Source: Alphaproteobacteria bacterium
GTDB lineage: Bacteria > Pseudomonadota > Alphaproteobacteria > UBA6615
DNA: 8,887 nt
Assembly (NCBI GenBank): GCA_013003285.1
Contig: JABDJY010000034.1
Coordinates: 1-8,887, forward strand
Direction of reading: 5' to 3'
Below the pieces are notes generated by a model, which saw only the letters and a program-made list of their open reading frames with translations, was not told the origin of the DNA and ran no database searches. Shown piece by piece: positions 1 through 6,384 of this stretch. Within the stretch, counting starts at the first letter, position 1. Each line of letters starts with the position of its first letter. The translations under genes and the position numbers were made by a program.

Positions 1-1144
1 GGTAGCACATCGCGGCACCGATATTCATTAACCGCTCATGCGTTTCGTCGCTCTCATCCCCAGACAGGAACAGATGCGTGTCGACCGGCTCTTGCGTGCC
101 CTGCCAGGTGCCGTCGGCGATGCTGCCGGTCAGCGTGTAGGGGGTGTACTGGACCAATCGCACGCCACGAATGTTGAACTTCTGGTGCTCGATATAGCGG
201 GCAAGCTGGGTCATGTAGCAAAACACAATACCGGCCGAGGCAAGTCCCAGGCCTGATGGCGCCTGTTCGGCATCGGAACGCTCATCGGATTTGAGGCGGA
301 AATGACTGACGCCCGGCATTTCAAGAGTGGAATCGGTCTCCGTTATGCCGGCCGGGTCGAGCAGCGTGCCGTGGCCGATAATATTGCGGATGATCTTGCC
401 CTTGGTGCCGGTCGGCGCCTTCTTGACCTCGCCCTCGCGGATTTCTCCCGTTTTCCAGATGATGCCGTCTAGATCGTCGGCGCCTGAAAGCGGGACTGGT
501 GGTTGGCCATAGGTGCGGTAAGGGTCGGCGGCATCCGCAGAGGTCGAGGGTGTCATCGTCGCGACGTCGCGTCGTCGACCATTGACGTAGATGGCGAAGG
601 TGTTTTTCAGCGCGCGGCGTAGCCCGTCGATCGCCGGCGAGGCCTTTATCGCATCGGCGACCAGCCGCCGGATATCTCCGGCGCCTGCTGAACTATCGAT
701 GCGAACGTCGATTGTCGTCGGTTCGGCGTTGCCAACGGCATCGCCGCGCACGAAAGACCCGGTCATCCAGTATGCGTTGTTAAGATCGACATCGAGCTTT
801 TCGATAACAATGCCGCGCGCCCGGGCAATCGCTAGCAGGCGGTTGTAAAGGTCTCCCACCAGACCAGCATTGTAGAAACCGAGCGGAAAAGGCGCGATAT
901 CGTCGCCGCCAAGGTGCTTGCCTTCATCGGTAGTCAGCCGCCACACACTGCCATGTTCTCCTTCATGGATAATGCCCTCCTTGCCATAACGAGCAAGCTG
1001 ACGCGCTTCGGTAACAATCACCTCGCGGGCATTTTCCTGCGTTACCAGCGCCGGCCGGGCGCCACCCTGGCGGTATTTGAAGGCTAGCGGATATCCCGAA
1101 CTTTCGATCGATTCGGTTTCTTGAACTGTGGCGGGCATCGACAT
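1..1144 (-). CDS. OsmC-family protein with two OsmC-like domains (C-terminus cut by window edge)
   Basis: I translated this from the ATG at 1144. The frame stays open for 381 codons to the window edge, so the C-terminus is missing. An AGGAG lies 8 bases upstream of this ATG, which favours it over the second ATG two codons later. OsmC/Ohr proteins are thiol peroxidases that reduce organic hydroperoxides with a peroxidatic and a resolving cysteine. Two OsmC-like halves are visible. Residues about 80-190 have the long helix and strand pattern, but the usual cysteine positions are non-Cys (near G94-D98 and at SPAIDGL, 169-175). Residues about 275-381 carry a second copy with C309 (VFCYMTQ) after a typical PSGLGLASAG stretch, and C380 (AAMCY), 71 residues apart, as expected for the redox pair. 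Tandem OsmC proteins of roughly 400 residues occur in proteobacteria; the substrate is unknown. Fold assignment is by motif, not by search. Confidence 0.8.
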   Translation of the reverse strand, partial: MSMPATVQETESIESSGYPLAFKYRQGGARPALVTQENAREVIVTEARQLARYGKEGIIHEGEHGSVWRLTTDEGKHLGGDDIAPFPLGFYNAGLVGDLYNRLLAIARARGIVIEKLDVDLNNAYWMTGSFVRGDAVGNAEPTTIDVRIDSSAGAGDIRRLVADAIKASPAIDGLRRALKNTFAIYVNGRRRDVATMTPSTSADAADPYRTYGQPPVPLSGADDLDGIIWKTGEIREGEVKKAPTGTKGKIIRNIIGHGTLLDPAGITETDSTLEMPGVSHFRLKSDERSDAEQAPSGLGLASAGIVFCYMTQLARYIEHQKFNIRGVRLVQYTPYTLTGSIADGTWQGTQEPVDTHLFLSGDESDETHERLMNIGAAMCY

Positions 1145-1354
1145 GCGTATCTCTCCTGTCAGCGCGGTGTTTCCGGATTGTAGTTTTAGTCACTCTTGGG
1201 AGTGGTATTGCAGCAACTATCGCATTGGCATTGGTGCGGGCGCCAGCCATGCCGGTACTAATAAGTCTTTAATCAGTCTTCCAACGTAAGGTTGTCTCAG
1301 CTGGGAAGGTATGTTTCGAACCGGATTTACTTGAAATTAGCTTGCTTCCGAAGG

Positions 1355-1391
1355 TTGACCAAAGGTCAAGACGGTCAAGCGGTATTGTCAA
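1355..1391. promoter_or_regulatory. Operator-like cluster of GGTCAA half-sites
   Basis: TTGACC-AAA-GGTCAA (1355-1369) is a perfect 6-3-6 inverted repeat. Another GGTCAA follows at 1373-1378, exactly 9 bases after the previous copy, and a looser TTGTCAA lies at 1385-1391. Regular spacing of identical half-sites resembles a binding site for a dimeric or oligomeric regulator. The nearest downstream gene is the OsmC gene, about 210 bases away on the minus strand. The regulator is unknown, and the role is inferred only from the pattern. Confidence 0.3.
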
Positions 1392-1528
1392 ATCACCAAT
1401 GACTTCGAAGGGCCTGTAAACAGCGAAAAGCAAAACTTGCTGATGTCTGTTGGGGGTCGATACCGTTGATAAAGTCGTCGGAATCGGAGTTTATCTGTGT
1501 CCGCTTCTGTTAAGAGCGGAGCTTTTGC

Positions 1529-1560
1529 CCGCCCCAGTTTGCGCTGGGGCGGTTTGTGTT
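1529..1560 (+). terminator. Strong GC hairpin followed by a T-rich run
   Basis: CCGCCCCAG (1529-1537) and CTGGGGCGG (1544-1552) form a perfect 9-bp stem with a 6-base loop, followed by TTTGTGTT on the plus strand. This fits an intrinsic terminator read left to right. A weaker hairpin just upstream (CCGCT at 1501-1505 with AGCGG at 1515-1519) is followed by CTTTT. No clear plus-strand gene ends here, so the stem could instead be part of the IS end beyond the transposase relic's stop codon. Confidence 0.4.
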
Positions 1561-1595
1561 GGTGGGCTAACCGATTTGTCGTTGCGGCATGGCGA

Positions 1596-1796
1596 TCACG
1601 CTGTTTGTGGCACGGGCGGTAGAATGGCGGTGAGTTTTGCCAGGCGCCTGAGGTTTTGCACGGTAGCGGCGAGCAGGAACTCGTCCTGAGCGCCGGACAG
1701 GCCTCTGAGGCGTAGTCGCTCGAAGCCGAGATGGCGCTTGAGGTGGCGGCGATCTACGATGGCGGTTCACGGGGCGACGCGGCGCGGATAGGGAAT
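1596..1796 (-). pseudogene. C-terminal relic of an IS1182-like transposase
   Basis: Reading the minus strand, the frame ending at TGA (1596-1598) encodes about 65 residues including HLKRHLGFERLRLRGLSG, then EFLLAATVQNLRRLAKL. I recognise this as the conserved C-terminal end of IS1182-type transposases (RLRGLxGAxDEFLLAATAQNLRRLAK). The frame is broken by an in-frame TGA at 1767-1769 (RRVAP-stop-TAIVD), where intact relatives would have a sense codon, and by another stop at 1797-1799. Everything upstream is missing: the topoisomerase gene ends 42 bases away. It is therefore a dead fragment. The family call is from memory of the motif. Confidence 0.6.
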
Positions 1797-1837
1797 TCAT
1801 GAGCGAGGGGCAAATCGTCGATAAGAACGGCCCGGCG

Positions 1838-4285
1838 TTACAGCCACCCGCGCTCGTCGAAGGCAGCAAGATCAACGCCTAGCGGTGCATACCATCCCCC
1901 TGATCGATAGCGCGCGCCAAGTTTCAGAGCTTCCTCTTTGTTACCATAGGGAATGCGCAGAGGCGTATCGGTTCCCAAATTCTGCCGAGCAGAAGCCGAC
2001 GGAGCGGCAGTGCTATCCGTTGTGCGTCTGCGAACCCGCTTCTTTGGCGCGGTTGATTTCGACGTTGTTGATTTAGGCGCCGTTGATCGCGCCGGCTTGT
2101 TGGCACTCTTACGACGGCGCTTGCCGCGCGGCGTGCCCTGATTTGATTCGATCCATGCCGATATGCTGGCCGAGTTGGCCTTGGCCTCGTCGGGAATGGT
2201 GACGCCTTTCTCCTGTGCAATCTTCTCGGCGAATGACATCTGCGCCGGACTTGCCGGTTTGGGGCCAGGCTCTCCGGCCGCCTCGCCGTCGGCTTTCTTC
2301 GGCGCGTGTTTGTCCAGGAAGGCGCGGCAGACAGATCCCGATTTCGTGTAGCCGGGCGGCAGCTTGATGCCCTTCTGCCGGGCAATACTGACGGCAAATC
2401 GCTTCATCGCAGGCGTTGGTGGACGCCCGCCGGATTTGGCGCCCGCAGCAGCGCCGAGCAAGGGCGGTCCGCTGGCGCCGGCGCCTTCCTTGAGTTTGCC
2501 GATAATACGTTCGGCGGCATCGCACACCGCATCAATCGCGCCAACCATCTCCTGCCTGCCGACAACGACATCGTCGAGCAGGCATTCGAGTTGTGCCGTC
2601 ACACCCGGGTCGACCAGCGCCGGATCGGCCTGTTTGAGAACGCCGAATAGAGACAGACCGGTCGCGGTGGGTACGATGTTCTTTCCCTGGGCAGTCAGAA
2701 AATCCTGTTTCTTCAGCCCGCCGATGATTTCGGCCCGGGTCGCCGGCGTGCCGATGCCTTTGGCTTCCTTCAGACGATCGCGCAGAACCTCGTCGTTAAC
2801 AAAGCGCCAGGCATTTCGCATCGCCTCGATCAGCGTGCCTTCGTTGTAACGCGGCGGCGGGCGAGTCTCTTTGTCCTCAATGGTCGGGTTATGCAGTTCT
2901 GCAACCTCACCGTTGCGCAACGCCGGCAGCAATTGCGCTCCCTCACCCTTTTCGTCGGCGTGCTGCCAGTCCGGGAATGCAGCACGCCAACCGAGATCGA
3001 GGGGCTGGCGACCGGCAGCACGGAAACCAAAACCTTGGACATCGAGCGTTGCAACTGTCTGCCGATAGCGAAAGTCAGGCATGACGGCCGCCAGATACGC
3101 CCGCGCGATGACGTCGAACAGTTTTTTCTCATCAGACGACAAGCGAGGCCAGACCTCCGCGAGGTCGTCTATCGTGTTGACGTTAGGGATGACGGCGTGA
3201 TGGCTCGCCCCCGCCAGACCCTTGTCGTGGAAACTGCCGCTCGCCCCCTTGCGGATGACCGCCGGCTCGGGCACGGGGATGGTGCTGAACGATTTCCCCA
3301 CCCGCAGTCCGGCCACGATCCGCGGCACGTCGCCGATCAGGCTCTCCGGCAGGTAGCGGACTTCGGCGCGGGGATAGGTGATGATCTTCTTACCCTGACC
3401 GTCATACAACTCCTGCGCCACCTCGAGTGTCCTGGCGGCCGGCCAGCCGAAGCGCGAGCTGCATAGTTTCTGCAGCGAAGGCAAATCGTGCAGCCTGGGG
3501 GGCCGTTGCCGTTTGTCCTCGACGCGCACGCCAAGCGCACCCTCGAAGCCCTGCGCAGCATTGACAACGGCCTCGGCAATCTCGCGCCGGACAATGCGCT
3601 CGGCCGGCGCGTGCCGCATCTGGAATTGCCCGCCCGCGACTTTCGCCGTCACCAGAACTTCAAAAAAGGAAACCGGCACGAAGTTGCGGATTTCCAACTC
3701 GCGCTTGCACACGATTGCCAAGGTCGGTGTCTTCACGCGACCAACCCCGATGACCCCCCGGGCACCTTGGCCCAGTATGACGGTCGCGGTGCGGGTCAGA
3801 GACAGATTGTAAATTTGATCAGCCTGCCGACGGGCGACGGCGGCGGCGTAAAGGCGGGCATATTCGCCATTGGGTTTCGCTCGACCAAAGGCGTCGCGGA
3901 TGGTCTGCAGATCCTGCGCGGTGAACAGCACCCGCATGACCTGACCACTATAGTTGTAATGCTCGAGAATTTCCTGGCCGATGAGCTGACCTTCGCGATC
4001 GCAATCGGTGGCAAGCCAGACCCGCTTGGCGGTGCGCAGGGCTTCGCGAATGGCCTTGAGCTTGGCGGCTTTATTGCCTCCTTTTGCCGGGCGCGTGCCG
4101 TAGAGCCCTTCGGGGCGCAGAAGGATCGGCGACCAGCGCTTCCAGGCCGGCACAACATCTTCCGGTTCGAGCAGGTCGAGCAAATGGCCCTCGGCCGGGA
4201 GAATGTCTCCATAGCGAGACCCAACGGCGGCGCGGACGTCCTTCGCCTGGCTGGATTTCTCGGTGATGACGATCTGATCAGCCAT
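1838..4285 (-). CDS. DNA topoisomerase III-like type IA topoisomerase with duplicated tail module and DUF5710
   Basis: Type IA enzymes cut and pass single DNA strands through a 5'-phosphotyrosine link, relaxing or decatenating DNA. Numbering from the ATG at 4285 (815 residues): the Toprim domain starts at VITEKSSQAKDV, with conserved E9 and metal-binding D94, D96 and E98 in ATDCDREG. The catalytic tyrosine is Y304 in ITYPRAEVRYLPE. SHHAVIPN (about 361-368) and KGIGTPATRAE (about 509-519) are further family blocks. The tail lacks the zinc ribbons of TopA. It has two similar modules of about 37 residues (623-660 and 678-715), an S/T/A/P/K/R-rich basic linker (719-755), and a C-terminal IPYGNKEEALKLGARY...GGWYAPLG segment typical of DUF5710, often seen on plasmid and integrative-element enzymes. 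An ATG at 4345 would add 20 residues, but the family begins at MADQIVITEK, so I chose 4285 although no Shine-Dalgarno is obvious. The catalytic loop differs from the usual YPRTDS/YPRSDS. The gene stands alone, divergent from the nuclease gene. Confidence 0.93.
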   Translation of the reverse strand: MADQIVITEKSSQAKDVRAAVGSRYGDILPAEGHLLDLLEPEDVVPAWKRWSPILLRPEGLYGTRPAKGGNKAAKLKAIREALRTAKRVWLATDCDREGQLIGQEILEHYNYSGQVMRVLFTAQDLQTIRDAFGRAKPNGEYARLYAAAVARRQADQIYNLSLTRTATVILGQGARGVIGVGRVKTPTLAIVCKRELEIRNFVPVSFFEVLVTAKVAGGQFQMRHAPAERIVRREIAEAVVNAAQGFEGALGVRVEDKRQRPPRLHDLPSLQKLCSSRFGWPAARTLEVAQELYDGQGKKIITYPRAEVRYLPESLIGDVPRIVAGLRVGKSFSTIPVPEPAVIRKGASGSFHDKGLAGASHHAVIPNVNTIDDLAEVWPRLSSDEKKLFDVIARAYLAAVMPDFRYRQTVATLDVQGFGFRAAGRQPLDLGWRAAFPDWQHADEKGEGAQLLPALRNGEVAELHNPTIEDKETRPPPRYNEGTLIEAMRNAWRFVNDEVLRDRLKEAKGIGTPATRAEIIGGLKKQDFLTAQGKNIVPTATGLSLFGVLKQADPALVDPGVTAQLECLLDDVVVGRQEMVGAIDAVCDAAERIIGKLKEGAGASGPPLLGAAAGAKSGGRPPTPAMKRFAVSIARQKGIKLPPGYTKSGSVCRAFLDKHAPKKADGEAAGEPGPKPASPAQMSFAEKIAQEKGVTIPDEAKANSASISAWIESNQGTPRGKRRRKSANKPARSTAPKSTTSKSTAPKKRVRRRTTDSTAAPSASARQNLGTDTPLRIPYGNKEEALKLGARYRSGGWYAPLGVDLAAFDERGWL

Positions 4286-4519
4286 AACAGGCTCGTTCGG
4301 AAGGCTAGGTGCAACAATGCGCCTACAAGAACGTATAGAGAACATACGCGACTCGCAAGACGCCTACTGACGGCATTAATTAAAACGCACTATTTCGCGT
4401 CCCCTCGCCGGGGCCAATCACGACCGGTATTGGGGTGATGGCAGACACGAACGCAGGCAGCTAAGTTTCGTGCCGCTGTAGTGCTACGATCATGAATTGG
4501 TAAGTGTTAATCTCGCCAC
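4286..4519. promoter_or_regulatory. Divergent intergenic region between topoisomerase and nuclease genes
   Basis: Both flanking genes are transcribed away from this 234-base region, so it should hold both promoters. For the topoisomerase, a weak candidate on the minus strand is TTGCGA (4358-4353) and TATACG (4337-4332) with a short 15-base spacer. An AT-rich block (ATTAATTAAAA, 4375-4385) lies upstream of it. This promoter would give a short leader for the ATG at 4285 and exclude the ATG at 4345. An imperfect inverted repeat, GCCAATCAC (4413-4421) and GTGATGGC (4435-4442) with one bulged A, could be an operator. For the nuclease I see only a loose TACGAT near 4485. Confidence 0.35.
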
Positions 4520-4960
4520 ATGAAATCGTCGGCCGTCATTATAGTTACCTGCGCAATTGTACTGCTTCTCGTGCTCGGTATCGGCCAGCGCAGCGATCGG
4601 AACACTCTCACCGGCATTGTCACCCACGTCCGCGATGGCGATACCATTGAGGTTGCCAAGGTGCCGGTACGGCTCAACGGTGTCGCTGCACCGGAACTTA
4701 ACGAGCCACATGGTCAGGAAGCCAAAACTTTCATGGCCAGACTAGTTTCCCGAAAAACCGTGCGTTGCGATTTAAACGGCGAACGGAACGGTGATCGGGT
4801 TATCGGCATCTGTTTTCTCAACGGCCAAGATATAGGTGAAACAATTATCTCCGCAGGTCTGGCGCGCGATTGCCCAAGATATTCGAAGGGTCGGTACGAC
4901 GACTTCAATACTGCGGCGTCGAAGCAGTTGCCCCTGCCCGGCTATTGCAACCGTCACTGA
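4520..4960 (+). CDS. Thermonuclease (SNase)-family protein with N-terminal membrane anchor or signal
   Basis: The protein has 146 residues. Residues 5-22 (AVIIVTCAIVLLLVLGIG) form a hydrophobic segment, so the nuclease domain is exported or anchored in the inner membrane facing the periplasm. The domain (about 30-146) matches staphylococcal-nuclease folds, which cleave DNA and RNA with Ca2+. VRDGDT gives D41 (equivalent of SNase D21), VRLNGVAAPE gives R51 (R35) and E59 (E43), and GDRVIG gives R93 (R87). The usual second calcium-binding aspartate (D40, normally in IDAPE or VDTPE) is A56 here. The C-terminal DCPRYSKGRY and four cysteines (C83, C98, C118, C143) suggest disulphides in the periplasm. 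No clear Shine-Dalgarno precedes the ATG. Activity is uncertain because of A56; the fold assignment is firm by motif. Confidence 0.85.
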   Translation: MKSSAVIIVTCAIVLLLVLGIGQRSDRNTLTGIVTHVRDGDTIEVAKVPVRLNGVAAPELNEPHGQEAKTFMARLVSRKTVRCDLNGERNGDRVIGICFLNGQDIGETIISAGLARDCPRYSKGRYDDFNTAASKQLPLPGYCNRH

Positions 4961-4961
4961 T

Positions 4962-5066
4962 ATGGACCCCGCCACCCTCTCCGACTGTGAGCACGGCCTT
5001 TACTGCTGGTACAATAAATGCAACCGCCACTCTTACAGTAGCGAAAAGCCGGTTGGTTGGGGTTAG
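4962..5066 (+). CDS. Doubtful 34-residue Cys/His-containing mini-ORF after the nuclease gene
   Basis: An ATG one base after the nuclease stop (TGA-T-ATG) opens a 34-codon frame containing CEHGLYCWYNKCNRH: three cysteines (9, 15, 20) and two histidines (11, 23). The spacing would allow translational re-initiation, but there is no ribosome binding site of its own and no family I recognise. It may be chance reading of a 148-base spacer, so I list it at low confidence. Confidence 0.15.
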   Translation: MDPATLSDCEHGLYCWYNKCNRHSYSSEKPVGWG

Positions 5067-5108
5067 CTTTGTAACACCCAGTTCCAGTGCGAGGCCTCCT
5101 ACAGCATC

Positions 5109-5576
5109 ATGACCCAGAAGCAGCTCCTTATCATCGCCCACGCTCCGTCGGCCAATACCCAAAGGCTGCTTGAAGCTGTGCTCGAAGGGGCACAGTCAGA
5201 CGATAATCAGAATGTAAATGTCGCGACGCAAAGTCCATTTGACACGGGTCCAGATGACGTTATTGCGGCAGGCGCGATCATTCTCGGCACAACCGAAAAC
5301 CTTGGTTATATGAGCGGGGCTCTAAAGGACTTTTTCGATAGAAGCTACTACCCGTGCCTGGATAAAACGCAGGGACTCCCTTATTGCCTGTATGTGCGAG
5401 CTGGTCAGGACGGTACGGGAACCCGGCGTGGTGTGGAGACGATAGTGACAGGCCTACGATGGCGTGCGGTACAAGAGGCGCTAGTCTGTCGGGGCGAGTG
5501 GCAGGAGGAATTTGTCGACCAGTGCCGGGAGCTGGGGGCGGCGATGGCTGCAGGTCTGGACGCAGGGATATTCTAG
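5109..5576 (+). CDS. Flavodoxin-fold NAD(P)H-dependent FMN reductase-like protein
   Basis: The protein has 155 residues, a normal length for a single flavodoxin-like domain. The N-terminal strand plus phosphate loop (LLIIAHAPSANTQRL, residues 6-20) would bind the FMN phosphate. The GTTENLGYMSGALKDFFDR block (about 60-78) is the isoalloxazine-contacting loop of flavodoxin and NADPH-dependent FMN reductase families. YVRAGQDGTGTRRGVETI (about 95-112) continues the alpha/beta pattern. It is soluble and cytoplasmic, as there is no signal. The likely role is reduction of quinones, flavins or similar acceptors; the true substrate cannot be read from sequence. The ATG at 5109 is preceded only by a weak, distant GAGG, so expression may be low or start elsewhere. 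It follows the nuclease gene by about 150 bases on the same strand. Confidence 0.8.
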   Translation: MTQKQLLIIAHAPSANTQRLLEAVLEGAQSDDNQNVNVATQSPFDTGPDDVIAAGAIILGTTENLGYMSGALKDFFDRSYYPCLDKTQGLPYCLYVRAGQDGTGTRRGVETIVTGLRWRAVQEALVCRGEWQEEFVDQCRELGAAMAAGLDAGIF

Positions 5577-5643
5577 ACTTGGATACTTGAGCCGCACGAA
5601 GTCATTAAGTTTTTGGTAACCATACTTCATTCATCATCGGGAG

Positions 5644-5820
5644 ATGACTACACCCTCAAATGACAACGTAGTTCTATTGGTCGATGCAATTGTTGCGTAT
5701 CGCAATCGGCTAATTGAGCGCGAACAGCAAACAAACGCCGCCGAATTCAAAGGCACCTCAGAGCAAATCGAAAGATGGCTGGTTGAGTTCGCGTATCAAC
5801 GCGTCTCGAAGGAGTACTAG
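5644..5820 (+). CDS. Small unknown protein, 58 residues
   Basis: The frame from ATG (5644) to TAG (5818-5820) begins MTTPSNDNVVLLVDAIVAY. It then has a charged, helix-prone stretch (RNRLIEREQQ, later SEQIERWLVEFAYQRV) consistent with a small helical cytoplasmic protein. A GGGAG overlaps the position just before the ATG, which is too close for an ideal ribosome binding site. In-frame stops upstream (TAA at 5617) rule out a longer version. I do not recognise a family. It lies 67 bases after the flavodoxin-fold gene on the same strand and faces the lipoprotein gene. Amino-acid composition looks protein-like, which is the main support. Confidence 0.45.
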   Translation: MTTPSNDNVVLLVDAIVAYRNRLIEREQQTNAAEFKGTSEQIERWLVEFAYQRVSKEY

Positions 5821-5856
5821 GCCGGAAAGCTGCGCGCAGAAACCTTAACAGGACGG

Positions 5857-6384
5857 TCAATAGTAGTACCCAAGACGCCCGTGCGGGCCATAGGGATAAC
5901 CATAGCCAAAGCGGTAATGGGGATGGTGGTGGTAGGGGTAGTACCGGTGATCATGAAAGTGATGGTCGTAATACCGCCGATCTCGATAGGGTGACGCGTC
6001 ATTGATTGCGCCATCGAGGCTGGCATAGTCCTCGCTCTTCCACGTTCCGTCGTTGCGGCGGCAGGCGGTGCCATAAGCAATGATTGTTCGCTTTTCGACG
6101 GTCGTCGTTTGTTGATATTCGCGGCAAGAAAAACCTGACCTCTTAAACGTACGTGTTGGCATCACCGTGCCACGCCGGTTAGTCGTTGGGTTGATCCAGT
6201 TTTTGCCCTCTCCCGTCTTATTGTTTTCCAGCGCATCCTGTGTGGCCGCAGCAATTATCTGGCGGTCGGTAAGATCGAACCGCTTTTCGACGGCAGTCCC
6301 AGTACACCCTGCCAACAGGCTTCCCAAGAGGACGAATAGCAGGCCCGCTTTTATGCTGCTCTCGCTTCTTCCGGCAATTGGCAC
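5857..6384 (-). CDS. RT0821/Lpp0805-like surface lipoprotein with His/Tyr-rich tail
   Basis: The protein has 175 residues from a GTG at 6384, with GAGGAG (6395-6390) five bases upstream, a very good ribosome binding site. It has a lipoprotein signal: a charged N-terminus, a hydrophobic stretch (14-24), then the lipobox LLAGC with C27 as the lipidated residue. It should sit in the outer or inner membrane facing the periplasm or surface. The mature part (about 33-125) has the pattern of RT0821-type surface antigens: W63-x-NP-T, R71-G72-x-V, G84-x-x-CREY (C87), GTAC (C108) and NDGTW (111-115); C87 and C108 could pair. Residues 131-175 are extreme: 9 His and 13 Tyr among 45, ending GYYY. This tail might bind metal or the cell wall, which is inference. 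It is convergent with the 58-residue gene upstream in the window. Confidence 0.8.
   Translation of the reverse strand: MPIAGRSESSIKAGLLFVLLGSLLAGCTGTAVEKRFDLTDRQIIAAATQDALENNKTGEGKNWINPTTNRRGTVMPTRTFKRSGFSCREYQQTTTVEKRTIIAYGTACRRNDGTWKSEDYASLDGAINDASPYRDRRYYDHHFHDHRYYPYHHHPHYRFGYGYPYGPHGRLGYYY

Larger units (their letters stand above)
1145..1595. other. Gene-free region between the OsmC gene and an IS relic
   Basis: I find no convincing gene in these 451 bases; the short open frames here have neither family features nor ribosome binding sites. The part next to the OsmC start (1145-1250) should carry its leader and promoter. Around 1260-1340 the sequence is less GC-rich than the flanking genes. 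It also contains the half-site cluster and the hairpin listed separately. The segment from about 1490 to 1595 may be the outer end of the IS whose transposase relic follows, but I could not identify a terminal inverted repeat. Confidence 0.6.

Noticed and set aside
963..1250. Minus-strand frame of 95 codons overlapping the OsmC start
   Set aside because: Out of frame with the OsmC protein, which has a good ribosome site and clear domain motifs through the same bases.
2109..2525. Other-frame open frames over the topoisomerase tail (also 1924-2397)
   Set aside because: Arg-rich translations of the same GC-rich sequence in the wrong frame; the correct frame contains the repeated modules and DUF5710.
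3488..4438. Long open frame (316 codons) on the plus strand opposite the topoisomerase
   Set aside because: It lies antisense within a well-supported topoisomerase gene whose Toprim and active-site motifs are all intact; the frame is a by-product of high GC codon usage and has no family features.
4905..5162. Minus-strand frame of 85 codons across the spacer between nuclease and flavoprotein genes
   Set aside because: Overlaps both neighbouring genes antisense, has no ribosome site I could accept and no family similarity; hydrophobic stretch looks incidental.
5830..5839. Perfect palindrome CTGCGCGCAG between convergent genes as a terminator
   Set aside because: No loop bases and no T-run follow, so it cannot form a standard intrinsic terminator.
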